From Zymobacter palmae (GTDB taxonomy: Bacteria; Pseudomonadota; Gammaproteobacteria; Pseudomonadales; Halomonadaceae), in contig NZ_AP018933.1 in assembly GCF_003610015.1 (NCBI RefSeq), positions 496,001-560,000 of the forward strand: DNA of 64,000 bases, read 5' to 3'. The translations under genes were made by a program, and so were the position numbers. Positions 46,448-56,909 of this stretch are shown piece after piece. The notes below the pieces were generated by a model. It was given only the letters and a program-made list of their open reading frames with translations. It ran no database searches and had not been told where the DNA came from. Within the stretch, counting starts at the first letter, position 1; every line of letters starts with the position of its first letter.

Positions 46448-47203
46448 TATGGTCGGTACGCGGGCATCGCATTTCTGTTGCAGCGCCCACTGGCATCGTG
46501 CAGACCGCTGGTAGCAGCGTAAGGTGGCGGCACAGTCGTGGGTGGGGCCGGCACGGTAGCGTCGTGACGCGTGATCAAGGGGGGGCAGCATTGTGATTAT
46601 CGAGCGAAGGCAGCCCATCGCATGGCTTCGCCTTGGCATGGTGGCTGCGCATTCATGTCAATCGCGGCGGAAATAGTATGACGCGCGTGAATGAAAGTGC
46701 AGGCAATGGTGCCTATTCATAATTCAGAAAATGAAATTTCATCTTATACTATTGCGGTACGTTGCGTATTTGACGATATCGTGTTGTTCTTTGTAGAGAG
46801 ACGGTATCTATACAATGGAGACATTGCGTATAGTATTCTTATGAGCCGATGTAGGAATAGTTTTTATTACCCTTGCGAAAATGTAGGGGAGTCTTTCCCA
46901 TCGTAAAGTGCTATTTGACCTATCTTTTATAAAAACAAAATTTTATGTATTTATGATGCATTAACGCAACATTTATAGTATAAAGTGTTATTTATAAAGG
47001 CGATATTGATGCCGTTGATTAATTTTACTTGATGTTAGAGAAAGCAATATTTTCCCTTTGCTTGTGCAGTCGCTGATGCTATATACGCACATGTTGAAAA
47101 ATAAATAATAGTATAGTGATATAGGTTTTGCTGCTTGATTCTTGAAAGAAGTTACGGCGCTCTTGAGTTGAGTGTTTAACCCATTGGGTGGGGTAATATT
47201 CTA
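46448..47203. other. AT-rich intergenic region
   Basis: About 755 bp, clearly AT-rich from 46690 onward, unlike the flanking genes. A 71-codon plus frame at 46691-46906 has no RBS or family signal. It may be acquired or decayed DNA; it also carries the upstream region of the small membrane protein. Confidence 0.45.
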
Positions 47204-47455
47204 ATGAAGAATAAAGTCTGGATTCCTATTGCTATTATTTTCATAGGACTGATGGCTTCGGCCAGTTTCGACAGTGATCCCGGACTGTGGTCGCCACGTT
47301 TTCTCGTGACCTATGCCAGTGTCATTCTGGCTTGTCTGGTGTCGCTTTTTCTGGCGCTGACGAAGGCGTTTCCGCTGTCGCTGGAGGTCGTGCTAGTACT
47401 GACTGCGTGCTATATCGTGTTGCTGCCCATCATCAAACTGAGTCTTGATCGGTAG
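47204..47455 (+). CDS. Small membrane protein of unknown function
   Basis: 83 aa with three likely membrane segments (WIPIAIIFIGLMASA, VTYASVILACLVSLFLAL, LEVVLVLTACYIVLLPII) and short charged loops. The start at 47204 has GGGG about 11 bases upstream. It converges with the ThDP enzyme gene. Composition changes from AT-rich upstream to typical within the gene. No family recognised. Confidence 0.6.
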   Translation: MKNKVWIPIAIIFIGLMASASFDSDPGLWSPRFLVTYASVILACLVSLFLALTKAFPLSLEVVLVLTACYIVLLPIIKLSLDR

Positions 47456-47503
47456 TGCGTGATGAGCAGGCAGGCGCTTGTGCTGCACCTGCCTGTACCG
47501 TGT

Positions 47504-49201
47504 CTATTCAGGGCGAATGGCGATCTCGATCAGGTTGGGTTTGCCACTGCGTATTGCGGTTGCGACGGCCTCGGCGATATCGCTGGCCTTGTCGATGCGA
47601 CGAGCGGGTACGCCCATTGCGGTTGCAAGGGCCTGATAGTCGATGGCCGGTTCGATATCCATCGCAATGAATTCGTTGGACTGTGCTGAAACATAGTCCT
47701 TCTGCTGGCGCATGAAGTTCTTCAGTACGTTGTATTCACGGTTGTTCATCACGATGAATGTGACGGGCAGCTGTTCTCGAGCGGCTGTCCACAGGCATTG
47801 CGGCGAGTAGAGGGCCGCGCCGTCTCCTACCAAGCTGACGACCGGTTCACGGCCGATGCCCAGCGAAGTGCCGACGGCAGCGGGCATGCCCCAGCCTAGT
47901 GTACCGCCACGGATGAAGGCGTACTGGGCAGCGGCGTTCCTGTTCATCAGCGCTTTGATATAGCGCGAGGTGGCAACGGCTTCGTCGATGATCGGTACGC
48001 TGGGGCCGATGGCCTTCATGACTTCATGGGCGGCCACCAGTGGCGAGATGACGGGCGATGACCACTGCTCGACCACTTGCTGGGTCAGTAAGATGCGTTG
48101 ATCGGCGCGATGGCGCCGGAAGGTAGCGATGCGTGCGGTGTTTCCGGTGCGCTGCGCGGTGGTTAGTTGCTGTTCGATCAGCGGTATTAGCGCGGTCAGT
48201 GATGCTTTGATGTCGCCGACCATCGACAGATAGGTTGAGTAGATGCGACCAAGATTGGTGACCGAGTCAGAGAGCTGATAGACCTTGCAGTTCGACGGTA
48301 TGGCTGCGCCTTCTGAATACAGGATCGTGACCAGTGAGTTACCGCCCAAAGCGAGTACGGCATCGTAGTCGGACAGCATCTGTGCGATTTGTGCGGCGGT
48401 ACCGGGCAGATTGCCTTGCCACAGTGAGTGATCGGTAGGGAACGGCATGCAAAGTGGCCATGATGAACCGAACACGGGCGTGCCGAGCAGTTCTGCCACC
48501 TTGACCACATCTTCAGCCGCCTGACTGGTACGAATTTCGTCGCCAGCAATCAACGCCAGCTTGCCGGGTGCCACTGCCGCTAGATCCTCAGCCAGTTCAG
48601 GAAGTCCTTGCGCGGTAGCGCGACGGTAGATGCGCGACTTATGGCCAATGTCGATATCGGTCATGCCTTCCATGACGTCCATCGGCAGTGACAAGAAGAC
48701 CGGGCCTTGCGGCGCGGCTTCGGCATCGTGGAACGCGCGCCGCACCATGATGGGCAGCTGGCGGGCACTGGTGACTTCCTTCGCCCATTTCGTAGCAGGG
48801 GTGGCGATGCCTACTAGGTCGTCGAACAGCAGCGGGTCGGTGACCATATGGCGCTGATCTTGCTGGCCCGCCGTGACAACCAGCGGGGTTTGCGATACTT
48901 GAGCGCTTAACAGACAGCCCATACCGTGACCGAGTCCGCCCGAGGTGTGCAGGTTGACGAAGCCGACCTTCCCTGATGCTTGTGCATAACCGTCTGCCAT
49001 CGCGACAACCGAGCTTTCCTGAAGGCCAAACACGTAGTGGATGTTGGGTTCGCGTAGCAGGGCATCTATCAGGGGTAATTCGGTCGTTCCGGGATTGCCG
49101 AAGATATAGTCGACCCCTTCACTGGCCAGAATTTCCAGCAGTGCTTCTGCTCCACGCCGCGGCGGCTGTGGTGTCAGTGAATCAACGCGTGTGAATGTCA
49201 T
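47504..49201 (-). CDS. Thiamine-diphosphate enzyme, benzoylformate decarboxylase-like
   Basis: 565 aa, three-domain ThDP decarboxylase fold. The N-terminal PYR domain has GNPGTTELPL and the catalytic Glu of FGLQESSVVAMADGYA (about Glu62). NLHTSGGLGHGMGCL parallels the active-site His segment of benzoylformate decarboxylase (about His85). The C-terminal PP domain has the cofactor motif GDGAALYSPQ through IVMNN. Related families: MdlC, acetolactate synthase large subunit, oxalyl-CoA and phenylpyruvate decarboxylases. Start at 49201 with AGGACGAG upstream. It is isolated from any mandelate pathway genes, so the substrate 2-oxo acid is unknown. Confidence 0.8.
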   Translation of the reverse strand: MTFTRVDSLTPQPPRRGAEALLEILASEGVDYIFGNPGTTELPLIDALLREPNIHYVFGLQESSVVAMADGYAQASGKVGFVNLHTSGGLGHGMGCLLSAQVSQTPLVVTAGQQDQRHMVTDPLLFDDLVGIATPATKWAKEVTSARQLPIMVRRAFHDAEAAPQGPVFLSLPMDVMEGMTDIDIGHKSRIYRRATAQGLPELAEDLAAVAPGKLALIAGDEIRTSQAAEDVVKVAELLGTPVFGSSWPLCMPFPTDHSLWQGNLPGTAAQIAQMLSDYDAVLALGGNSLVTILYSEGAAIPSNCKVYQLSDSVTNLGRIYSTYLSMVGDIKASLTALIPLIEQQLTTAQRTGNTARIATFRRHRADQRILLTQQVVEQWSSPVISPLVAAHEVMKAIGPSVPIIDEAVATSRYIKALMNRNAAAQYAFIRGGTLGWGMPAAVGTSLGIGREPVVSLVGDGAALYSPQCLWTAAREQLPVTFIVMNNREYNVLKNFMRQQKDYVSAQSNEFIAMDIEPAIDYQALATAMGVPARRIDKASDIAEAVATAIRSGKPNLIEIAIRPE

Positions 49202-49282
49202 GGTCTCGTCCTGAATGACGGCGGCGAGGTGTCTCCGCCAGTGTCCTAGCACTATCCTTGTCCTAGCACTTTTGTCTGCGTG

Positions 49283-49840
49283 CTACCCTTGAGAGTGACG
49301 TGCTAGCCATGACTGTGTGCGATACAGCGCTGCAATCACCCTCCCTTCATGAATATCCGCTTCCTCTATGATCTCTTCAATGTCCTTTAGTGAATGTGTC
49401 TCAAGGGCCAGTGGCTCTGGTTCGTCTCCCTGGCGGGAGGCTGGGTAGAGGTCACGCGCAATGACGACATGCATGAAGTGATCCATGTAGCTCGGTGCCA
49501 GCGAAAGGCGGCAGAGGGGAATTAGCTCACGGGCCCCCATGCCGCACTCTTCCTGAAGCTCGCGCTGTGCGGCTTCGAGGGGGCTTTCACCTTCGTCGAT
49601 GGCCCCTTTGGGCAGCGTCAGCTCGTAGCGTTCGAAGCCCATCGCATATTCACGGATCATCAGCACCTGCTGATGTTCAGTCACCGCGACGATCATCACG
49701 GCACCGCGCGGTGGACGGCGCAGGCGTTCGAACGTGCACTGCACACCGTTGGGAAAGGTCAGGTCGACTTCTTCGACACGAAAGATGCGGGTGCGGGCAA
49801 CAGTTGTGGTGCGAGTGATACGAGGAAGAGGGCGCGTCAT
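49283..49840 (-). CDS. nudE: ADP compounds hydrolase NudE
   Basis: 185-aa Nudix hydrolase acting on ADP-ribose, NADH and Ap3A-type substrates. The Nudix box GAIDEGESPLEAAQRELQEECG fits Gx5Ex7REUxEEx(G). FERLRRPPRGAVMIVAV and EYAMGFERYELTLPKG match NudE. ATG at 49840 with GGAG seven bases upstream. It is divergent from hslR, as nudE lies near hslRO in other gammaproteobacteria. Confidence 0.92.
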   Translation of the reverse strand: MTRPLPRITRTTTVARTRIFRVEEVDLTFPNGVQCTFERLRRPPRGAVMIVAVTEHQQVLMIREYAMGFERYELTLPKGAIDEGESPLEAAQRELQEECGMGARELIPLCRLSLAPSYMDHFMHVVIARDLYPASRQGDEPEPLALETHSLKDIEEIIEEADIHEGRVIAALYRTQSWLARHSQG

Positions 49841-50148
49841 GGGTAGGCTCCATAATGGTGGGGCGGATCTCGCTGTAGGTGCGAAGGGCCCTGACAGGGA
49901 AAACGGACGGCGCAGCGCAGAGAATTGCCGGTGCGTGAAAAGGGCCGTGTGGTGCCCTCATTTCAACGCTGCGCTCGCATCACTATGACGGATAACGGTA
50001 ATGAGAGAACATTAGGCAAACGCAGGGGGCGATGTGCATGGAACATGCGCGGTGACGAACGACAGCGTGTACCGGTCGGGATTGAGAAAGCGCACGATCG
50101 TCCCCATTCTAGGAGCATCACTCAGGCGAACAAACGCAAGGAATGACA
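49841..50148. other. nudE-hslR divergent intergenic region
   Basis: About 310 bp expected to carry the nudE promoter and a (possibly heat-shock) promoter for hslR. I found no confident -35/-10 pair and no gene. Confidence 0.35.
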
Positions 50149-50550
50149 ATGACGCCACAGCATATGCAGATGCGCTTGGACAAATGGCTTTGGGCCGCCC
50201 GTTTCTTCAAGACGCGCGCCATGGCGAAGAAGGCCATCGAAGGTGGCAAGGTGCACTGTGACGGTGAGCGCGTCAAAGTCAGCAAGCAGATCCGAGTGGG
50301 AATGCGCCTGACGCTGCCGCAGGGCTGGGACTCGATCGAGGTCGAAGTGATGGCGCTGAGTGAACAGCGTCGCGGTGCGCCTGAAGCCCAACTGCTTTAT
50401 CAGGAGACGCCGGAAAGCCGTGAGCAGCGTGAGAAGGGGGCCGAACAGCGCTCGCTGGCACGCCAAGCGCTTCAGCCGCCGAAGCATCGGCCAGACAAGA
50501 AAGACCGTCGCGCCATTCACCGCTTCCAGCGTCAAAGCACGGACGCCTGA
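50149..50550 (+). CDS. hslR: Heat-shock protein 15 (S4 RNA-binding)
   Basis: 133-aa Hsp15, which rescues 50S subunits carrying nascent chains. The S4 domain ([28 protein letters not shown]) starts near residue 8, with a highly basic C-terminus ([17 protein letters not shown]). The start at 50149 has AAGGA six bases upstream; the ATG at 50143 overlaps the RBS. Followed by hslO 56 bp later. Confidence 0.93.
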   Translation: MTPQHMQMRLDKWLWAARFFKTRAMAKKAIEGGKVHCDGERVKVSKQIRVGMRLTLPQGWDSIEVEVMALSEQRRGAPEAQLLYQETPESREQREKGAEQRSLARQALQPPKHRPDKKDRRAIHRFQRQSTDA

Positions 50551-50606
50551 TTCTCTTTTGCCTGTGGCGGGCATCGCGAATGCCTGCCCGATCTTTGGAA
50601 CCGACT

Positions 50607-51503
50607 ATGACCAAGATGTTTACCGATCACCTGCAGCGCTTCCTTTTCGACGACACCGATGTGCGCGGCGAAATCGTTTCGCTTGAGCAGACCTGGCGTC
50701 ACGTACAGGATCGCCACCATTATCCCGATGTTATCGCTATGCGTCTGGGTGAACTGCTGTCGGCAGCAGCGCTGCTGACAGCCACCCTCAAGCTGGATGG
50801 CATCATGACTATCGAAGTGCGCGGCGCTGGCCCGGTGACGCTACTGATGGCGGAATCCAGTCCGGGTAACGGCGACCTTGAACAGCAGCTGCGCGGTATC
50901 GCGCGCTGGGACGAAGACGCTGAGCTGTCGCAGGATATGTCGTTGGCGGAACTGCTGGGCAACGGTCAGATTGTGATCACTCTCGACCCGCGCAATGGCA
51001 AGCGCTATCAGGGGATCGTGGCGCTTGAACAGGACACGTTGGCCGGCTGCCTTGAACACTACTTCATGCAGTCTGAGCAGTTGCCGACGCGCCTGTGGCT
51101 GGCTGCTGATGGTGAACGCAGCGCTGGCCTGCTGTTGCAACAGCTGCCGCAGAGCGATACACAAGATGCTGATGCATGGCCGCGTCTTAGCATGCTGGCA
51201 GATACCGTGACATCGGAAGAATTGCTGACGCTGGAAGCCGAGCCGCTGCTGTTCCGTCTGTTTAATGAAGAGCAGACTCGCGTCTTCACGCCCGTTCCCG
51301 TGGCGTTTGGCTGCACCTGCTCCCGTGAGCGTTTCGCTCAGGCACTGGGCCGCATCGATCCTGACGAACTGCGCAGCATCGTGGAAGAACAGGGGCAGAT
51401 CGACACGCACTGCCACTTCTGCAATACGCACTATGCGTTCACGGCTGCCGACGTTGAGTCGCTGATTGAGTCGCCGGAAGCACCATCCCCTACGGTGCAC
51501 TGA
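50607..51503 (+). CDS. hslO: Redox-regulated chaperone Hsp33
   Basis: 298-aa holdase activated by oxidative unfolding. The C-terminal zinc switch is complete: CTC in [10 protein letters not shown] and CHFC in [13 protein letters not shown]-terminal core [20 protein letters not shown] and [17 protein letters not shown] are characteristic. The start at 50607 gives the family N-terminus; the frame is open nine codons further. Probably one operon with hslR. Confidence 0.96.
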   Translation: MTKMFTDHLQRFLFDDTDVRGEIVSLEQTWRHVQDRHHYPDVIAMRLGELLSAAALLTATLKLDGIMTIEVRGAGPVTLLMAESSPGNGDLEQQLRGIARWDEDAELSQDMSLAELLGNGQIVITLDPRNGKRYQGIVALEQDTLAGCLEHYFMQSEQLPTRLWLAADGERSAGLLLQQLPQSDTQDADAWPRLSMLADTVTSEELLTLEAEPLLFRLFNEEQTRVFTPVPVAFGCTCSRERFAQALGRIDPDELRSIVEEQGQIDTHCHFCNTHYAFTAADVESLIESPEAPSPTVH

Positions 51504-51537
51504 CGCATGATCGTACGGTTCGATCACGCACGCGCTG

Positions 51538-51600
51538 AGCTCAAGGCAACCGTGCCTTGAGCTGACTGGCACGCCATGTTCCCATCGGGGCATGGCGTGC
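51538..51600 (+). terminator. Two hairpins downstream of hslO
   Basis: AGCTCAAGGCA/TGCCTTGAGCT (51538-51563) is followed at once by GCACGCCATG/CATGGCGTGC (51569-51600) and TGTCATTT. The tandem stems probably end hslRO transcription. Confidence 0.6.
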
Positions 51601-51793
51601 TGTCATTTGGGGCTCCTTGCGACGGAAGGACAAGACGCTACCGCATAAGCCAAGACAGCCCAACCGAAGCCTAGCTTTTCTTCACGGCAGAACAGCGTAA
51701 GTAACTGCATACTGTTGCTAACGAGTACATGTCGGCTAGGCCGACCGCATTGACGCTCACCGTTGAACCTCTCACTTCAAGACATCAGGTGCT

Positions 51794-54169
51794 ATGGACG
51801 CTACACAGACTGATACCTCCCGAATCGTTGCACAGCTGGCCCGCGAACTGGACGTCGCCGCTCAGCAGGTCAATGCCGCTGTCACACTGCTGGACGAAGG
51901 CGCTACAGTGCCGTTCATCGCGCGCTACCGTAAGGAAGTGACCGGGGGGCTGGACGACAACCAGCTGCGTGAGTTGGAAGAACGGCTGCGCTATCTGCGC
52001 GAACTGGAGGCGCGGCGCGAAACGGTGCTGGCGGATATCGACGCTCAGGGCAAGCTGACCGATGCTCTGCGTGCGCAGATTACGGCGGCAGATACCAAGC
52101 AGCGTTTGGAAGACCTTTATCTGCCGTTTCGCAAGAAGCGCCGTACGCGTGCGCAGATGGCGCGTGAAGCGGGCCTTGAACCGCTGGCCGATGCGCTGCT
52201 AGCCGATCCCGCCCTTGACCCGTTGGTGACTGCCGAGCCTTATGTGGTTGCGGCGGCGGCTATCGAAGGGGCTGATGTACCTGATGCCAAGGCCGCGTTG
52301 GACGGAGCCAAGCAGATCCTGATGGAGCGCTTTGCCGAAGACGCTGAGCTGGCAGGTGTGCTGCGCGACCGCTTGTGGCAGGAGGGCATCCTTCAGTCAG
52401 CAGTGTTGAGTGGCAAAGAACAGGAAGGTGCCAAGTTCTCTGACTATTTCGAGCACAGTGAGCCGCTGGTCAAGGTGCCATCTCATCGCGCTATGGCCAT
52501 GTTCCGCGGACGCAACGAAGGCGCGCTGTCGCTGGCGTTGAAATTCCCTGAAGAGATTGAAGGACTGACCTCGCCTGCCGAAGCCGCCATTGCTAAAGCC
52601 GCAGGCATCGCGTCCGAGTCTGGCTGTGCGGCCGATGCATGGTTGAAGGAAGTGGTGCGCTGGACATGGCGCGTCAAGCTGTACACTCGTCTTGAAACCG
52701 AACTGTTTGGCCGCCTGCGTGAGCAGGCTGAAAGTGCCGCGATCCAGGTGTTTGCCGAGAACCTCAATGACCTGTTGCTGGCCGCGCCTGCTGGTGCGCG
52801 TCCGACGCTGGGCCTTGACCCGGGGTTGCGTACCGGGGTGAAGGTGGCGGTGATCGACGCCACGGGCAAGTTCGTCGACCATGCGACCATCTACCCGCAT
52901 GCGCCGCACAAAAAGTGGGACCAAGCGCTGCAGGTGCTGTCTGGGCTATGCCTGAAACATCAGGTCGAACTGATCGCCATTGGCAACGGCACGGCCAGTC
53001 GCGAAACTGATCGTTTGGCGGCCGAGCTGGTAAAAGGGCTTAAGGATCGCTTGAACATCAGCAAGGTGGTGGTCAATGAAGCGGGGGCCTCCGTCTATTC
53101 CGCATCGGCCTATGCGGCCCAAGAATTCCCCGATTTGGACGTGACTATCCGTGGTGCCGTTTCTATTGCGCGCCGTCTGCAGGACCCGCTGGCCGAGCTG
53201 GTCAAGATCGAACCGAAATCCATTGGGGTGGGGCAGTATCAGCATGACGTGTCGCAGGTAGCGTTAGCGCGCTCGCTGGATGCGGTCGTGGAAGACTGCG
53301 TCAACGGTGTTGGGGTCGACCTAAACACGGCGTCGTCTGCGCTGCTGTCGCACGTATCCGGCCTCAACACCACTCTCGCGGGCAACATCGTGGCCTACCG
53401 CGATCGTGAAGGGGCCTTTGGGGATCGCCGCCAGCTGCTCAAGGTTGAGCGCATCGGTCCGAAGACCTTTGAGCAGTGTGCTGGTTTCCTGCGTATCCAC
53501 GGTGCCGCAAATCCGCTGGACACGTCTGCCGTGCACCCAGAAGCCTATCCCGTCGTCGAACGCATTGCCGAACGCCATCAGCGCCCGGTGGCAGAGTTGA
53601 TCGGCGACAGCAGTTTTCTCAAGCGTCTTGAACCGGCCGATTACACCGATGAACGGTTCGGTGTCCCTACCGTGACCGATATCCTGCGTGAGCTGGACAA
53701 GCCGGGACGCGATCCACGCCCGCGTTTTGAATTCGCAGAATTCCGGGAAGGGGTCGAGTCGCTCAACGACCTAGAACTTGATATGGTGCTGGAAGGGGTC
53801 ATCACCAACGTGACCCACTTCGGCGCATTCGTCGACATTGGCGTGCATCAGGACGGTCTGGTGCATATCTCGGCAATGTCCGAGCGCTTTATCAGCGATC
53901 CGCGCGAAGTGGTGAAAGCGGGCGACATCGTCAAAGTGAAAGTGATGTCCGTCGATGTGCCGCGCAAGCGTGTAGGACTGTCAATGCGCATGAGCGATCA
54001 GGCTGAGCGCCACCCAGACGCTGAGAACACGTCTGCTGGTGCTGCGCGCCCGAATCGCCAGCATTCACCGCGTTCACGCACGTCTTCTTCGGCGGCGTCT
54101 TCGCAGAGTGCGCCGATGGGGGCGCTGGGTGCAGCGCTGCTGAAAGCCGGAGCTGCACGTCGTAAGTGA
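51794..54169 (+). CDS. tex: Transcription accessory protein Tex
   Basis: 791-aa RNA-binding protein. N-terminal helical domain ([25 protein letters not shown] segment at about 35-52), YqgF-like RNase H fold ([17 protein letters not shown]), helix-hairpin-helix repeats ([43 protein letters not shown]) and a C-terminal S1 domain ([20 protein letters not shown]). The S1 domain is followed by a Ser/Ala-rich tail of about 60 residues. Length and order match Tex. ATG at 51794 follows AGGTGCT. Confidence 0.96.
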   Translation: MDATQTDTSRIVAQLARELDVAAQQVNAAVTLLDEGATVPFIARYRKEVTGGLDDNQLRELEERLRYLRELEARRETVLADIDAQGKLTDALRAQITAADTKQRLEDLYLPFRKKRRTRAQMAREAGLEPLADALLADPALDPLVTAEPYVVAAAAIEGADVPDAKAALDGAKQILMERFAEDAELAGVLRDRLWQEGILQSAVLSGKEQEGAKFSDYFEHSEPLVKVPSHRAMAMFRGRNEGALSLALKFPEEIEGLTSPAEAAIAKAAGIASESGCAADAWLKEVVRWTWRVKLYTRLETELFGRLREQAESAAIQVFAENLNDLLLAAPAGARPTLGLDPGLRTGVKVAVIDATGKFVDHATIYPHAPHKKWDQALQVLSGLCLKHQVELIAIGNGTASRETDRLAAELVKGLKDRLNISKVVVNEAGASVYSASAYAAQEFPDLDVTIRGAVSIARRLQDPLAELVKIEPKSIGVGQYQHDVSQVALARSLDAVVEDCVNGVGVDLNTASSALLSHVSGLNTTLAGNIVAYRDREGAFGDRRQLLKVERIGPKTFEQCAGFLRIHGAANPLDTSAVHPEAYPVVERIAERHQRPVAELIGDSSFLKRLEPADYTDERFGVPTVTDILRELDKPGRDPRPRFEFAEFREGVESLNDLELDMVLEGVITNVTHFGAFVDIGVHQDGLVHISAMSERFISDPREVVKAGDIVKVKVMSVDVPRKRVGLSMRMSDQAERHPDAENTSAGAARPNRQHSPRSRTSSSAASSQSAPMGALGAALLKAGAARRK

Positions 54170-54194
54170 ACCTGTGCAGGCATTGACAGTCCAA

Positions 54195-54220
54195 CCTCGA
54201 AGCACTGGTGTGCTTCGAGG
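54195..54220 (+). terminator. Hairpin downstream of tex
   Basis: CCTCGAAGCAC pairs perfectly with GTGCTTCGAGG around TGGT, 25 bp after the tex stop. No T tract, so it is either a weak terminator or an RNA-end structure before gshA. Confidence 0.5.
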
Positions 54221-54264
54221 GATGACCCACGGACGTACACCTATTGAGCAAGGAGCGCTAGCCT

Positions 54265-55857
54265 GTGCCGGATATGCTAACTCGCCTATTGGATGGGCTT
54301 AAAGGCCCGCTGGGGGATGGACTTCGCCCTATTCGACGCGGTATTGAACGCGAAGTACTGCGCGTCGATGCGGAGGGCTGCATTGCCCAGACACCGCATC
54401 CTAACGCGTTGGGTCACAAGCTCACTCATCCCTGGATCACGACGGACTATGCCGAATCATTGATGGAACTGGTGACGCCGGTTTGCGATAGCGCTCCTGA
54501 AGTGCTGGCGTTTCTGGCCGACCTGCATCACCACGTGCTGCGGCATCTGCCAGAGGGCGAATGGCTGTGGCCTGCCAGCATGCCGGCGCGTCTGCCCAAT
54601 GGTGGTGATAGCGTACAGATCGCTGACTATGGTTCCTCGCATTCTGGTGAACTCAAGCGCGTGTATCGCAAGGGGTTGCGTCACCGCTATGGCAGCATCA
54701 TGCAGTCCATCGCGGGCATTCATTACAACTTCTCGCTGACGCCTGAATTCTGGCGCATTCTGCAGACGTTGGAAGGGGCCGACGATCAATCGCTCGACGA
54801 TTATCGCACGGCGCGCTACTTCCATCTGATCCGTCAGTTCCGTCGCAACAGCTGGTTGCTGCTGTATCTGTTCGGTTCATCGGTGGCGGTCGACGACACG
54901 TTCTTTACGGACATGACCGTGCCGGACGGCCTTGTGCCCCACGGTCGGCATACGCTGCTGTCCGAGCAGGCGACCTCGCTGCGCATGAGCGACATGGGCT
55001 ATCAAAACCGTGTGCAGAGTCAGCTCAAGGTGTGCTTCAACCGGTTGGACAATTATATCCGCACGCTGAAGCAAGGGATTGAAACGCCGTGGCCGCCCTA
55101 CGAGAAGATCGGGGTCAAGGTGAACGGCGAGTGGGAGCAGATCAGCGACCATATCCTACAGATCGAGAATGAATACTACTGTGACGTGCGGCCGAAACGT
55201 GTCGCACATCGCGGACAGACACAGCTGCAGGCACTGCATGACAACGGTGTGGAATACATCGAAGTGCGCTGTCTGGACATCAACCCGAACCTGCCGCTGG
55301 GCATCGACGAAACGCAGGTGCGCTTCCTCGATACTTTCCTTACTTGGTGCCTGCTGTCACCGGGGGATTGGATCGGCGAAGAGGAATGCCTGCGGTTGGA
55401 TGACAACCGGGCGCGTGTTGCTACGGGTGGGCGGATTCAGGACGGCGTACTCTCCATCGAAGGCCGCATGGTGACGCTTGCGGAGCAGGCTACACTGCTG
55501 TTTGATCAGCTTGCTGACGTGGCTGCCTGTTTAGATGAGAACGAAGAGGGTGAACTGCACCAGCAGGCGCTGCGTTCGCTGCGAGCAGGACTAAATGACC
55601 CGGCGTACACGGCGTCAGGTCAAGCAGCGGAAGCGCTGACAGCTACCGGTGACGACTTAACGACGGTCGCTATGCGTCTAGCGCGGCAGCATGCTTCCAC
55701 GCTGCGCGGTCAGCCACTCAGTGATGAGATGGTACAGCGCTTGGAAGAAAAACGAGCGCAGTCCATTGCGGACGAACGCGCGCTGGTCGAGCATGATCAA
55801 GGCAGTTTCGATGATTATGTAGAGCGTTATCTGGCATCGGCGCGTCATCTTTCTTGA
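54265..55857 (+). CDS. gshA: Glutamate-cysteine ligase
   Basis: 530-aa first enzyme of glutathione synthesis, class I (gammaproteobacterial) type. RRGIEREVLRVDAEG, THPWITTDYAESLMELVTP, the substrate-binding KGLRHRYGSIMQSIAGIHYNFS-type segment (about 132-153) and EYIEVRCLDINPN are visible. GTG start at 54265 chosen because AGGAG lies nine bases upstream; the next ATG (codon 4) would be too far from it. Confidence 0.95.
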   Translation: MPDMLTRLLDGLKGPLGDGLRPIRRGIEREVLRVDAEGCIAQTPHPNALGHKLTHPWITTDYAESLMELVTPVCDSAPEVLAFLADLHHHVLRHLPEGEWLWPASMPARLPNGGDSVQIADYGSSHSGELKRVYRKGLRHRYGSIMQSIAGIHYNFSLTPEFWRILQTLEGADDQSLDDYRTARYFHLIRQFRRNSWLLLYLFGSSVAVDDTFFTDMTVPDGLVPHGRHTLLSEQATSLRMSDMGYQNRVQSQLKVCFNRLDNYIRTLKQGIETPWPPYEKIGVKVNGEWEQISDHILQIENEYYCDVRPKRVAHRGQTQLQALHDNGVEYIEVRCLDINPNLPLGIDETQVRFLDTFLTWCLLSPGDWIGEEECLRLDDNRARVATGGRIQDGVLSIEGRMVTLAEQATLLFDQLADVAACLDENEEGELHQQALRSLRAGLNDPAYTASGQAAEALTATGDDLTTVAMRLARQHASTLRGQPLSDEMVQRLEEKRAQSIADERALVEHDQGSFDDYVERYLASARHLS

Positions 55858-55985
55858 AGAAGTGGTAACGACCCCTTTAATCGTGAGGGTCAGAGCGGAG
55901 CGCCTTCCGTGCCCGCTCATTTATGGATGTGCGTGATGCACGACAGGTACGACAGAACAGGGACTACAGGAAAAGAGTAATCGAC

Positions 55986-56552
55986 ATGAGCAGACGATTG
56001 ATGGGAATGTCAGGCCGCCTATGGTGCCTGATCGGGTTTCTGATGTGCGCTGGCATGATCGTATTTGCCTATATCCTCCAGCACGTCTTCGATCTGGAAC
56101 CTTGCCCTTTATGCATTTTCCAGCGTATCGCCGTGATTGTAGCTGGGCTGTGCTTCTTGCCGGGCATCTTCTATCGTCCATACCGCAGTGCTGCTGTATG
56201 GGGCGGGTTAGCACTGCTAAGCTCGCTGGCGGGGATCGCACTGGCCGCACGCCATCTATGGCTGCAGAGCCTGCCTGCTGACCAAGTGCCGTCCTGTGGC
56301 CCACCGCTGGACTACATGCTGGAAAGTCTGCCGCTCTGGAGCGTGCTGCGCCAAGTGCTTTCGGGTTCTGGCGAATGTGCCGAAATTCAGGGCATTTTCC
56401 TTGGCATCACCCTGCCGGGCTGGACGATGATTGGCTTTATCGTCCTTGGTGTTGTGGCCTGTGGCGCGCTGTTTTCAGCGTTCCGCAAGACGGATGGTCG
56501 CACGACACCGCCCAAAGATAATAAAGGCGATGCCCCGCGCTACGCTGCGTAA
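55986..56552 (+). CDS. dsbB: Disulfide bond formation protein DsbB
   Basis: 188-aa inner membrane quinone oxidoreductase that reoxidises DsbA. Four membrane segments are visible. The first periplasmic pair is CPLC (EPCPLCIFQR), and the second pair lies in the loop with SCGPPLDY and SGECAEIQG. The start at 55986 has AGGAAAAGAG upstream; the open frame 21 codons further upstream is disfavoured. Confidence 0.93.
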   Translation: MSRRLMGMSGRLWCLIGFLMCAGMIVFAYILQHVFDLEPCPLCIFQRIAVIVAGLCFLPGIFYRPYRSAAVWGGLALLSSLAGIALAARHLWLQSLPADQVPSCGPPLDYMLESLPLWSVLRQVLSGSGECAEIQGIFLGITLPGWTMIGFIVLGVVACGALFSAFRKTDGRTTPPKDNKGDAPRYAA

Positions 56553-56570
56553 GTCTGCTGCCGAGTGCCG

Positions 56571-56600
56571 ACGCCCGCGAGTTTTTTCGCGGGCGTTTTC
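56571..56600 (+). terminator. dsbB terminator
   Basis: ACGCCCGCGA (56571-56580) pairs with TCGCGGGCGT (56587-56596), loop GTTTTT, then TTTC. Confidence 0.85.
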
Positions 56601-56909
56601 ATTTGGTTTGCTGCTTCCCGACCTCTGTGCCCCTTGCCTTTTAGAGAGCGGCCCCGTTGAGGACATTATGCTATGTTCGCCCCCACCGTCTTTAGCCTCC
56701 ATTTCACCCTCTACGGGGCCGCGTTAGCACGCGCAGAAGGTGTACCGATCCCAGTCTAATGCCATTACATAAGGCCGCTTGCGAAAGGAATCGGCGCTGT
56801 GCGACCATACACGGCGCGTTGATCGTACGGCTGAGTGCCGCCCGTTTATTGCGCGCTGTTTTGATTTGATACGTTGTTTTGATTTGATATAGAGAAAGGA
56901 CAATCTGGA
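56601..56909. other. Intergenic region upstream of the arfA-like gene
   Basis: About 310 bp without a recognised gene. The last 55 bp hold an exact 15-bp direct repeat and the probable promoter and RBS (GAAAGGA) of the arfA-like gene. Confidence 0.4.
56857..56889 (+). repeat. 15-bp direct repeat upstream of the arfA-like gene
   Basis: TGTTTTGATTTGATA occurs exactly at 56857-56871 and 56875-56889, an 18-bp period, ending 20 bp before the ATG. Elements resembling -35 and -10 hexamers (TTGATT, TGATAT) fall inside it. Confidence 0.7.

Noticed and set aside
46691-46906. 71-codon plus-strand frame in the AT-rich patch
   Set aside because: No RBS and no family features; length is expected by chance in AT-rich DNA.
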